Assembly (NCBI GenBank): GCA_013002375.1
Contig: JABDJW010000369.1
Span: 1 to 5,658, forward strand
Length of the DNA stretch: 5,658 nt
Source of the DNA: Acidimicrobiales bacterium
Lineage (GTDB): Bacteria; Actinomycetota; Acidimicrobiia; Acidimicrobiales; SHLQ01
Reading direction: 5' to 3'
Shown: positions 1-5,355 of the stretch, one piece after another
Numbering within the stretch: the first letter of the stretch is position 1
Layout: every line of letters begins with the position of its first letter
Program-made: the position numbers and the translations under genes
Notes under the pieces: generated by a model
The model's input: the letters and a program-made list of their open reading frames with translations, nothing else
What the model was told of the DNA's origin: nothing
Database searches by the model: none

Positions 1-59
1 GGTTCGACAGGCGGTGGCGTGTCGACCTCGGGAATGGGAGTTGTGGTGGTGGCGCTCAC
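1..59 (-). CDS. Start of an unidentified gene downstream of dxr (truncated by window)
   Basis: A GTG at 59-57 shares GTGA with the dxr TGA stop, the common 4-bp overlap of coupled genes, and follows a GAAAGG at 7 nt. Nineteen codons are visible, giving a Thr/Pro-rich, non-hydrophobic start (MSATTTTPIPEVDTPPPVE). That is too short to identify. In actinobacteria the gene after dxr is often the site-2 protease rseP, whose N-terminus is normally hydrophobic, or ispG. The visible start fits ispG or a protein with a disordered N-terminus better than a plain rseP, but this is a guess from context. Confidence 0.45.
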   Translation of the reverse strand, partial: MSATTTTPIPEVDTPPPVE

Positions 60-1231
60 GCAGCGGCCTTTCGTGCGACCAGGGCCTCGGCTTCGGCGCG
101 AGCTCGACGGTCGACATCGAGCACGGCATCCAAATCGTCGACCCTTGTACCGTCGTACCGTTGGAGGGCTTCCTTGAGGAGATCGGCGATGGCCGACCAG
201 CCGATTCGGCCGGCCAGAAAAGCATCGACGGCCACTTCGTTGGCGGCGCTCAGCCACGCCGGAGCCCCTCCCCCGGCCCGACCGGCGTCATAGGCCAGCC
301 CGAGGCAGCCGAACGTGTCGAAGTCGGGGGGTTCGAAGTCGAGACGAGACAACTCGGTCCAGTCGATGTCGCCGTAGGGCAATTCGAGACGATCCGGATA
401 GGCCAGCGCGTACCCGATGCAGAGCCGCATGTCGGGCATCGACAGCTGGGCGATGGTGGCGCCATCGGTGTAGCGGACCATCGAATGCACGACCGACTGC
501 GGATGCACGACGACATCGATCCGGTCATAGTCGACGCCGTACAGCTCGTGGGCTTCGATGACCTCGAGGCCCTTGTTCATCAGCGTGGAGGAATCGATGG
601 TGATCTTCGGCCCCATGCTCCAGGTGGGATGGGCCAGCGCATCCTCGCGGGTGACGGCCGCCAAGTCGGCGGCGGTGCGGCCTCGAAACGGGCCGCCGCT
701 GGCGGTCAGCACCAGCGAGGCGATCCGGTCGGGGTTGTCGTTGGCGCGGAGGCACTGGTGCAGCGCACAGTGTTCGCTGTCGACGGGGATGAGCTCGGCG
801 CCGGGAGTGGCGCGCGCCGGTGCCACCACCGGACCGGCTGCGATCAACGACTCCTTGTTGGCCAGACCGAGCCGTTTGCCGGCGGTGAGCGCACCCAGGG
901 TGACGGGCAGGCCGGCGAAGCCGACGACGCCATTGATGATGCAGTCGGCCTCGGTCGACAGCGCCGCCATCGCGTCGGGGCCGACGACGAGTTCGGTACC
1001 GGCCGGAAGGCGTCCTTGAAGATCAGACGCCGTCGATTCGTCGGCCAGGGCAACGACCGCCGGACGGAACTCCTCGGCTTGGGCGGCCAGCAGATCCGTC
1101 GAGCTCCGCGCCCCGATGGCAACGACGTCATAGTCGTCGGGTGCCTCGCGGACGATGTCGAGTGTCTGAGTTCCGATCGACCCGGTGGAGCCGAGCACTG
1201 CAATGGTTCGCACATCTCCGAGGCTATCCAA
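56..1231 (-). CDS. dxr: 1-deoxy-D-xylulose 5-phosphate reductoisomerase
   Basis: DXR (IspC) converts 1-deoxy-D-xylulose 5-phosphate to 2-C-methyl-D-erythritol 4-phosphate with NADPH and a divalent metal, the committed step of the MEP isoprenoid pathway. From TTG the product is 391 residues; from an in-frame GTG at 1213 it would be 385 and begin VRTIAVLGSTGSIG, closer to typical family N-termini. Seen are the NADPH-binding GSTGSIGTQTLD (14-25), LGLANKESLIAAG (121-133), metal ligands D151 and E153 in PVDSEH, SGGPFRG (178-184), HPTWSMGPKITIDSS (201-215), and NKGLEVIEAHELYG with N219, K220 and E223. HPQSVVHSMV (243-252) follows. The C-terminal domain has AWLSAANEVAVDAF, where the usual NAANE reads SAANE. 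All key catalytic residues are present. The gene lies 9 bp after the SMI1/KNR4-type gene, and its stop overlaps the start of the next frame. Confidence 0.97.
   Translation of the reverse strand: MDSLGDVRTIAVLGSTGSIGTQTLDIVREAPDDYDVVAIGARSSTDLLAAQAEEFRPAVVALADESTASDLQGRLPAGTELVVGPDAMAALSTEADCIINGVVGFAGLPVTLGALTAGKRLGLANKESLIAAGPVVAPARATPGAELIPVDSEHCALHQCLRANDNPDRIASLVLTASGGPFRGRTAADLAAVTREDALAHPTWSMGPKITIDSSTLMNKGLEVIEAHELYGVDYDRIDVVVHPQSVVHSMVRYTDGATIAQLSMPDMRLCIGYALAYPDRLELPYGDIDWTELSRLDFEPPDFDTFGCLGLAYDAGRAGGGAPAWLSAANEVAVDAFLAGRIGWSAIADLLKEALQRYDGTRVDDLDAVLDVDRRARAEAEALVARKAAA
67..72 (-). promoter_or_regulatory. Ribosome binding site for the gene after dxr
   Basis: GAAAGG lies within the last dxr codons, 7 nt before GTG 59-57. 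It supports a real downstream gene that starts at the GTGA overlap. Confidence 0.45.
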
Positions 1232-1237
1232 CCCCGA

Positions 1238-1242
1238 CCCCT
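1238..1242 (-). promoter_or_regulatory. Likely ribosome binding site of dxr, overlapping the upstream stop
   Basis: AGGGG overlaps the TAG stop of the SMI1/KNR4-type gene and lies 6 nt before TTG 1231-1229. The competing GTG at 1213 has only GGAG two nt upstream, too close for efficient initiation. This favours TTG but does not settle it. Confidence 0.5.
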
Positions 1243-1756
1243 AGCCCCCGTCAGCGTCGTCGACGATGGCCTGCTGCATCGGATTGGCGAAGTCACGGGC
1301 ATTCTCCCGGGCTGCCGGCCAAGCCCACTCCTCGTCCTGACTGTCGAGAACAAGCGTCAAGAGCTCTTCCACGGAATCGCAGATCGCGAACAGCTCATAC
1401 GGGAACGTCTCGTGCGAACAATCGATGAACGAGCCATAGCCCGGCTGCGCGGGATCGAGTTCGATGCCCACATAGTCCGAGTCGAGCGCGAGCACCGCAA
1501 CAATGCTGCGGGTCGCTTCGTCCGACTCGAAAAGGTCTGCGACGACGTCGATGTGCTCGGCGGCCAGCATCTCGCACGGGTACGAACCATCCGACCAGAA
1601 GCGAATGCCATTCGCCGCCTCGAGCAGGTTTCGTAGATCGGGCGGAAGCGAGAAACCGATCCGCTCCTCGCAGGCGGCAATCCGGGCCGGACCGGCACCA
1701 CGACCGGGTTCGTGCTCGGCCTCGATTCGGGCGATGAGTCTTTGCAGCGGGCTCAT
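1241..1756 (-). CDS. SMI1/KNR4 (SUKH-like) family protein
   Basis: The product is 171 residues, soluble, with no signal peptide or membrane segment. The N-terminal half has the family pattern: an amphipathic helix, then RIAACEERIGFSLPPDLRNL and LEAANGIRFW (residues 25-54), matching the E..lG..LP.dl..lL...NG motif. A middle beta-rich part follows (SIVAVLALDSDYVGIEL, PGYGSFIDC), then YELFAICDSVEELL (120-133), as in SMI1/KNR4 domains. Known members include immunity proteins against contact-dependent or secreted toxins and yeast cell-wall regulator Knr4; many bacterial members have no assigned role. No toxin gene is visible here, so an immunity role is unsupported. It sits 14 bp after cdsA without a clear Shine-Dalgarno, and its TAG stop forms part of the AGGGG before dxr, so it is embedded in the operon. 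Base composition looks like its neighbours. Confidence 0.75.
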   Translation of the reverse strand: MSPLQRLIARIEAEHEPGRGAGPARIAACEERIGFSLPPDLRNLLEAANGIRFWSDGSYPCEMLAAEHIDVVADLFESDEATRSIVAVLALDSDYVGIELDPAQPGYGSFIDCSHETFPYELFAICDSVEELLTLVLDSQDEEWAWPAARENARDFANPMQQAIVDDADGG

Positions 1757-1770
1757 CGCGCCGGGTGCGG

Positions 1771-3135
1771 TTAGAACAGGCTTTCGAAGCGGATGCGGGC
1801 CAGGAAGTAGACCGCGGGCAGGACGAACAGCAGGGCGTCGAATCGATCGAGCACGCCGCCGTGACCGGGCAGGAAGGTGCCCATGTCCTTCAGACCGAGG
1901 TCACGCTTCATCAGGCTCTCGGCCAGGTCGCCGAGCGGAGCCACCAATGCGACCACGATGCCGAGCAGAAGGGCATCCCAGAAGCCACCGAGATTGCCGA
2001 GTTCACCACCGGCACCGAATGGCTCGAAGTCGAAGACCCAGAGCAGGACGGCAGCGATCATGGCCACCGCGCTGCCACCCATGAGACCTTCGACGGTCTT
2101 GTTCGGGCTGGCCGGCGACAACGGCTGGCGGCCGGCGGCGCGACCGACCACCCAGGCGCCGGTGTCGTAGGCGACGGTGAGGATGACTGCGGACAAGAAC
2201 AGCTTCTTGCCGTACTCGGGTACCGCCAACAGCAGCGCGGCGTAGGAGCCGAGCACGCCGATCCAGACCACGCCCATGAAGGTGATGCTGAGGTTCGCGG
2301 TGGGCCGATCGGCCGAGACGCCGGTGAGATACCACAGCGCTCCGAAGATGAAGGTGAGCATCAGCACCATCGGAATGGCTGCCTCGCCTCGCCAATACGC
2401 GGCGAGCGACATGAAGACCACCGCCGCGAGACCGAGCAGAACGGGCGGGTTGTACCCCGATGGGCGCACCGCGTTGAAGAACTCGGCGGCCGCCAAGCCC
2501 AGCAGTGCGGTCGCCAGGACCATCAGCGCCGCGGGGCCGATGAAGTAGGCGATGATGGCCGCGCCGATCAGAACCGCGGCCGTGCCGATCGCGACCGGAA
2601 GGTTGCGATCGGACGAGTTCGAGTCCGGCGTGCCGACGCGGCCGTCGGGCGGAGTGGTCTGCAGGGTCGGTTGGCCACGACCCCGGACCGGTTCGGCGGT
2701 TTGAGCAGCGGCAGTAGGTTCGTCGACCACGACCCGAACAGTACTCGATGGCGGCTCGGCTTCGGGAGGCGTGAGCGGCGGATCGAAATCCGGCACCTTC
2801 TCGTCGAAGCGATCGAAGGAGTCGTTCTGGTCGTCGTACTCGAAGAACTGGTCGCCGGCCACCTCCGGTTTCGGGGCCGCGGCGGCCCGCTGCTCGGAAT
2901 CGGCCCAGCGAGGGCCTTCGCGGTTCAGCGCCGACCACTCCTGCAACGATTGGTCGGCGGCCGCGGGGTCGGAGTCGGCTTCGCTGAACACGGACGAGCC
3001 GGGCGTCGTGCCGTCGTCGGGGGCATCGAGGTCGTCGAAAACCGAGGCGCCCGGGGTCACATCATCGTCGACGGTGTCGTCGCCGATGATGCGAATGCCT
3101 TCGTACAGATCGTCGTCCTGGTTGTCGTCAGCCAT
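1771..3135 (-). CDS. cdsA: Phosphatidate cytidylyltransferase with a long acidic N-terminal extension
   Basis: CdsA is an integral membrane enzyme that makes CDP-diacylglycerol from phosphatidic acid and CTP, the precursor of phosphatidylinositol, phosphatidylglycerol and cardiolipin. The product is 454 residues. Residues 1 to about 178 are hydrophilic, acidic and probably disordered, with a repeated TPGxSVF motif at 27-33 and 44-50. Residues about 179-446 hold eight or nine hydrophobic segments. The conserved AYDTGAWVVGRAAGR (322-336) and SPNKTVEG (343-350) are followed by the family signature at 407-433, with SLMKR, KDMG, LPGHGG and DRFD all matching. Many bacterial CdsA proteins are about 270-310 residues, so the extension accounts for the excess. 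It uses the same start logic as its neighbours, with AGGAAGG before ATG. Its TAA stop is 14 bp before the next gene. Confidence 0.95.
   Translation of the reverse strand: MADDNQDDDLYEGIRIIGDDTVDDDVTPGASVFDDLDAPDDGTTPGSSVFSEADSDPAAADQSLQEWSALNREGPRWADSEQRAAAAPKPEVAGDQFFEYDDQNDSFDRFDEKVPDFDPPLTPPEAEPPSSTVRVVVDEPTAAAQTAEPVRGRGQPTLQTTPPDGRVGTPDSNSSDRNLPVAIGTAAVLIGAAIIAYFIGPAALMVLATALLGLAAAEFFNAVRPSGYNPPVLLGLAAVVFMSLAAYWRGEAAIPMVLMLTFIFGALWYLTGVSADRPTANLSITFMGVVWIGVLGSYAALLLAVPEYGKKLFLSAVILTVAYDTGAWVVGRAAGRQPLSPASPNKTVEGLMGGSAVAMIAAVLLWVFDFEPFGAGGELGNLGGFWDALLLGIVVALVAPLGDLAESLMKRDLGLKDMGTFLPGHGGVLDRFDALLFVLPAVYFLARIRFESLF
2611..3135 (-). other. Region encoding the disordered acidic N-terminus of CdsA
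   Basis: This stretch encodes about 175 residues rich in Asp, Glu, Pro, Ala and Ser before the first membrane segment. It begins MADDNQDDDLYEG, contains the two TPGxSVF copies 17 residues apart, then a Phe/Asp-rich part (DQFFEYDD, DSFDRFDEK) and a Pro/Thr-rich linker. No catalytic motif is visible. It would probably lie on the cytoplasmic side and might bind partners, but that is inference. Confidence 0.6.
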
Positions 3136-3140
3136 GTGTG

Positions 3141-3147
3141 CCTTCCT
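3141..3147 (-). promoter_or_regulatory. Ribosome binding site of cdsA
   Basis: AGGAAGG sits 5 nt before the ATG at 3135-3133, within the 16-bp frr-cdsA gap. It fixes the start at 3135 and rules out an in-frame start at 3294, which would lie inside frr and add an Arg/Ser-rich stretch that is only frr in another frame. A short 5-bp stem (3148-3160) around the frr stop lies just upstream. Confidence 0.75.
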
Positions 3148-3151
3148 GAGG

Positions 3152-3721
3152 TCAGACCTCGAGCAGTTCTTCTTCCTTTGCCGCACGGGCCGTCTCGATC
3201 TGGCCCTCGTGGCGTTGGGTGAGTTCGTCGAGCTGGTTCTCGGCCCGTTGGATGTCGTCGGACGACTGGCCACCGTCCTTTTCGAGATCGTCAAGATCTT
3301 TTCGCGCCCCGCGACGCACGCCGCGGATGCTGTTCTTCGCGTCCTCGGCCATGTTGTTCACCACTCGGACGAGGTCGCGGCGCCGCTCCTCGGTGAGCGG
3401 CGGGAAGACCAGCCGAATCGTCTTGCCGTCGTTGCTCGGAGACAGCCCCAGATCCGAGTTCTGAATGGAGCGGGTGACGGCATCGACATTTTGAGGATCG
3501 TGGGGCGTGATCAACAGTTGACGAGCCTCAGGGACCGAGAAGCTGGCCAGTTCGAGCATCTGCATCTCGACGCCATAGGCCTCGACGATGAGCTTCTCGA
3601 CCAGCGCCGAGTTGGCCCGGCCGGTGCGCACCGACGAGAAGTCCTTCCGAGCATGGCTGACCGACGCGTCCATCTTCTCCGACGCGTCCGAGAGAACCAG
3701 TTCGATGAGTTCAGCGCTCAT
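3152..3721 (-). CDS. frr: Ribosome recycling factor
   Basis: RRF works with EF-G in the cytoplasm to split the post-termination ribosome into subunits and free it from mRNA. The 189-residue product, close to the family's usual 185, shows the helix HARKDFSSVRTGRANSALVE (residues 23-42) with the conserved RTGRA. The domain II beta strands follow, including AYGVEMQMLELASFSVPEA and RQLLITPHD. Next comes the signature IRLVFPPLTEERRRDLV, then NNMAEDAKNSIRGVRRGARK of the long return helices, and a charged C-terminal helix ending EEELLEV. The ATG at 3721 follows a purine-rich GGGAAGAG at moderate spacing, set within the repeat array. It is separated from pyrH by 78 bp, the largest gap in the cluster, and from cdsA by 16 bp. 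Confidence 0.97.
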   Translation of the reverse strand: MSAELIELVLSDASEKMDASVSHARKDFSSVRTGRANSALVEKLIVEAYGVEMQMLELASFSVPEARQLLITPHDPQNVDAVTRSIQNSDLGLSPSNDGKTIRLVFPPLTEERRRDLVRVVNNMAEDAKNSIRGVRRGARKDLDDLEKDGGQSSDDIQRAENQLDELTQRHEGQIETARAAKEEELLEV

Positions 3722-3743
3722 TCGTGCTCTTCCCAGTGCTCAT
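3711..3743 (-). CDS. Possible 10-codon upstream ORF overlapping the frr start
   Basis: An ATG at 3743 opens a frame encoding MSTGKSTNER and stops at TGA 3713-3711, just inside frr. It is out of frame with frr (offset 22 nt) and overlaps the frr start. Its first bases, ATGAGCACTG, match the frr start ATGAGCGCTG at nine of ten positions. No good Shine-Dalgarno precedes it, so translation is doubtful. If translated, termination here could feed reinitiation at frr. It may equally be a by-product of the repeats. Confidence 0.15.
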   Translation of the reverse strand: MSTGKSTNER

Positions 3744-3785
3744 TTCAGGTGCTCAATTTGGTTGCTCAGTTGGGTACTCAGTTGG
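3720..3785 (-). repeat. Degenerate 12-13-bp tandem repeats in the pyrH-frr spacer
   Basis: Read on the minus strand, the spacer is built from imperfect copies of a unit like CCAACTGAGCAC. TGAG cores begin at 3780, 3768, 3755 and 3742, then a diverged AGAGCA at 3730, and finally TGAGCG at 3720, which overlaps the frr start codon. Core spacings are 12, 13, 13, 12 and 10 bp. The 78-bp spacer is 40/78 G+C (51%), clearly below its surroundings. The copy at 3744-3735 (AATGAGCACT) nearly repeats the frr start context AATGAGCGCT. A replication-slippage origin or a regulatory leader are both possible. Confidence 0.6.
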
Positions 3786-3799
3786 AATCCCGATGCCCA

Positions 3800-4558
3800 T
3801 CAGCTCACCAGCGTACCGACAGACTCTCCGGCGAGAAGGGATTGCACATTACCCGGTCCCATCAGGTCGAACATAACGATGGGCAGATCATTGTCCATGC
3901 ACAAGGCGATCGCCGTGGTGTCCATTGCCTTGAGTCCGTCGCTGAGCACCTGCTGGTACGTGACGGTCTCGAGTTTGGTGGCATCGGGGTTCGTGCGGGG
4001 GTCGGCGGTGTAGATGCCGTCGGTGCCCGAGTGCGTGCCCTTCAGCACGGCGCCCGCCTCGATCTCGACCGCGCGCAGCGCCGCGGTGGTGTCGGTGGTG
4101 AAGAACGGATTGCCGGTACCGCCGCCGAAGATCACGACGCGGCCCTTCTCGAGATGGCGCACCGCCTTTCGGCGAATGTACGGCTCGGCGACCTGGGCCA
4201 TGTGGATGGCGCTCTGCACCCGGGTCGGGACGCCACGGCGCTCGAGCACATCTTGCAGGGCCAGGGCATTCATCACGGTGGCCAACATGCCCATGTAGTC
4301 GGCCTGGGCCCGGTCCATGCCGGCGCCGGCACCGGCCATGCCGCGCCAGATGTTGCCGCCGCCGACGACGACTGCGATCTCGACGCTGAATTCCTGCCGG
4401 ACGGCCACGATGTTGTCGGCCAGCTTGGCCACGGTCGCGCCGTCGATGCCATACGGGGTTTCACCGGCGAAGGCCTCGCCCGACATCTTCAGCAGAATCC
4501 GATCCCACCGGGCCTTGCGGGTGCCCTGCGGGATTTCGCGGATCGGGTCTTGACTCAA
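3800..4558 (-). CDS. pyrH: UMP kinase (uridylate kinase)
   Basis: PyrH phosphorylates UMP to UDP with ATP, feeding UTP and CTP synthesis in the cytoplasm; bacterial enzymes are hexamers of the amino acid kinase fold. The 252-residue product, read from TTG as Met, carries LLKMSGEAFAG (residues 22-32, phosphate-binding lysine K24), VVGGGNIWRG (64-73), the helix DYMGMLATVMNALALQ (87-102), AIHMAQVAEPYIRRKA (117-132) and VVIFGGGTGNPFFTTDTTAA (141-160). The nucleotide-binding stretch KGTHSGTDGIYTADP follows at 173-187, and the protein ends DLMGPGNVQSLLAGESVGTL. All expected blocks and the usual length are present. Longer frames reaching into tsf are rejected because the extra N-terminus would lie antiparallel to no known domain and overlaps tsf out of frame. 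TTG may reduce translation relative to tsf. The CTP made downstream of this reaction is a substrate of CdsA further along the cluster. Confidence 0.96.
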   Translation of the reverse strand: MSQDPIREIPQGTRKARWDRILLKMSGEAFAGETPYGIDGATVAKLADNIVAVRQEFSVEIAVVVGGGNIWRGMAGAGAGMDRAQADYMGMLATVMNALALQDVLERRGVPTRVQSAIHMAQVAEPYIRRKAVRHLEKGRVVIFGGGTGNPFFTTDTTAALRAVEIEAGAVLKGTHSGTDGIYTADPRTNPDATKLETVTYQQVLSDGLKAMDTTAIALCMDNDLPIVMFDLMGPGNVQSLLAGESVGTLVS

Positions 4559-4563
4559 TGCGT

Positions 4564-5355
4564 TCAGCCTCCGACGAAGGCTTGCACGAATCGGACGATA
4601 CTGCCACCGCCCAGGCTGTCGGCCACCTTGGTCTTCTCGCCGTGCAATCCCTGCTCGAGCAGCGCGCGATCGGCGAACCACGCGGTGAGCCGCCCTTCGA
4701 CGATCTTGTCCCAGGCTTGCTCGGGCTTGCCCTCCGCCTTGGTGATGTCGAGCAACGAGGCCCGTTCGGCCTCGACCTCCGCGGCATCGACCTCGTCACG
4801 GGTGAGCACGCTGGGCTTGGCGAACGCAATGTGCAGGGCCACCTGGTGGAGATCATCCTGGCTGACACCACTGCCTTCGACGACGACCGCGTTCACGCCG
4901 CGGCCGTCCTGGCTGTGCAGGTAGGTGTCGAGCAGGTTGCCGTCGGCGGCTCGAATCTGCTCGATGCGGCCGAGTTCGATGTTCTCCTTCAGCACCAGCT
5001 TGAGGTCCTCGAGCTCGGCGGTGAGGGCGTCGGCCGCCCCGGCGCCGTCGGCCAGCACGGCATCGGCCAGCTTCTGGGTGAAGGCCAAGAAACCATCGCT
5101 CTTGGCCGAGAAGTCGGTCTCACACTTGACGTGGACCAGGGCAACCACGCCGTCGCCCTGGGCGACTGCGACCGCGCCCTCGGCATTCTCGCGATCGGTG
5201 CGGCCGGCCGCCTTGGCCATGCCCTTCTCGCGCAGCAACTGGGTGGCGGCTTCCATGTCGCCGTCGGTCTCGGTGAGCGCCTTCTTCGCGTCCATCATGC
5301 CCGCGCCGGTGGCGTCGCGCAGCGCCTTCACATCCTTGGCTCCGAACTCAGGCAT
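4564..5355 (-). CDS. tsf: Translation elongation factor Ts (EF-Ts)
   Basis: EF-Ts is the guanine nucleotide exchange factor that releases GDP from EF-Tu in the cytoplasm so that EF-Tu can be recharged with GTP. The 263-residue product starts with MPEFGAKDVKALRDATGAGM and shows the N-terminal family signature LRDATGAGMMDAKKAL (residues 12-27), followed by the UBA-like region to about residue 55. The EF-Tu-contacting motif is CETDFS at 78-83, where most homologues have TDFV. The rest forms the core and dimerisation subdomains, including LHIAFAKPSVL, and the protein ends VRFVQAFVGG. Its length is near that of other actinobacterial EF-Ts. The ATG overlaps the upstream stop by 8 bp (ATGCCTGA), suggesting translational coupling that keeps EF-Ts in step with S2. 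The pyrH start follows 5 bp after its stop, and its last codons contain the pyrH ribosome binding site. Confidence 0.97.
   Translation of the reverse strand: MPEFGAKDVKALRDATGAGMMDAKKALTETDGDMEAATQLLREKGMAKAAGRTDRENAEGAVAVAQGDGVVALVHVKCETDFSAKSDGFLAFTQKLADAVLADGAGAADALTAELEDLKLVLKENIELGRIEQIRAADGNLLDTYLHSQDGRGVNAVVVEGSGVSQDDLHQVALHIAFAKPSVLTRDEVDAAEVEAERASLLDITKAEGKPEQAWDKIVEGRLTAWFADRALLEQGLHGEKTKVADSLGGGSIVRFVQAFVGG
4568..4572 (-). promoter_or_regulatory. Strong ribosome binding site that sets the pyrH TTG start
   Basis: GGAGG lies within the last tsf codons, 9 nt before TTG 4558-4556. No ATG or GTG exists in frame between the tsf stop and the conserved K-M-SGE motif of UMP kinase. The combination of a strong Shine-Dalgarno, good spacing and lack of alternatives makes TTG the likely start. 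Confidence 0.75.

Noticed and set aside
14..1636. Plus-strand open frame of 540 codons
   Set aside because: It is antisense to dxr and the SMI1/KNR4-type gene. Its product is Gly/Val/Arg/His-rich with no recognisable motif, as expected for the reverse strand of GC-rich genes.
1241..1756. Toxin-immunity module around the SMI1/KNR4-type gene
   Set aside because: No toxin, secretion or repeat-rich polymorphic gene is present; both neighbours are intact housekeeping genes.
3148..3160. Short inverted repeat GAGGT-CAG-ACCTC around the frr stop codon as a terminator
   Set aside because: The stem is only 5 bp, no T-run follows, and cdsA starts 13 nt further on. It is probably chance.
1765..3222. 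Plus-strand open frame of 485 codons opposite cdsA
   Set aside because: The composition (Glu/Gln/His/Arg/Gly-rich) mirrors cdsA codon bias, and cdsA has a full family signature on the other strand.
3722..3799. Promoter in the pyrH-frr spacer
   Set aside because: A TTGAGC at 3756 resembles a -35 box, but no TANNNT-like -10 element lies at a suitable distance. The repeats explain the AT-richer composition.
3722..3799. CRISPR-like array or mobile-element end
   Set aside because: The repeats are 12-13 bp, imperfect and directly abutting with no unique spacers, and there are no terminal inverted repeats or target duplications.
2771..4924. Plus-strand open frame of 717 codons, the longest in the window
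   Set aside because: It runs opposite the cdsA N-terminus, frr, pyrH and part of tsf, crosses their boundaries, and shows no domain. It is a shadow of high-GC third codon positions.
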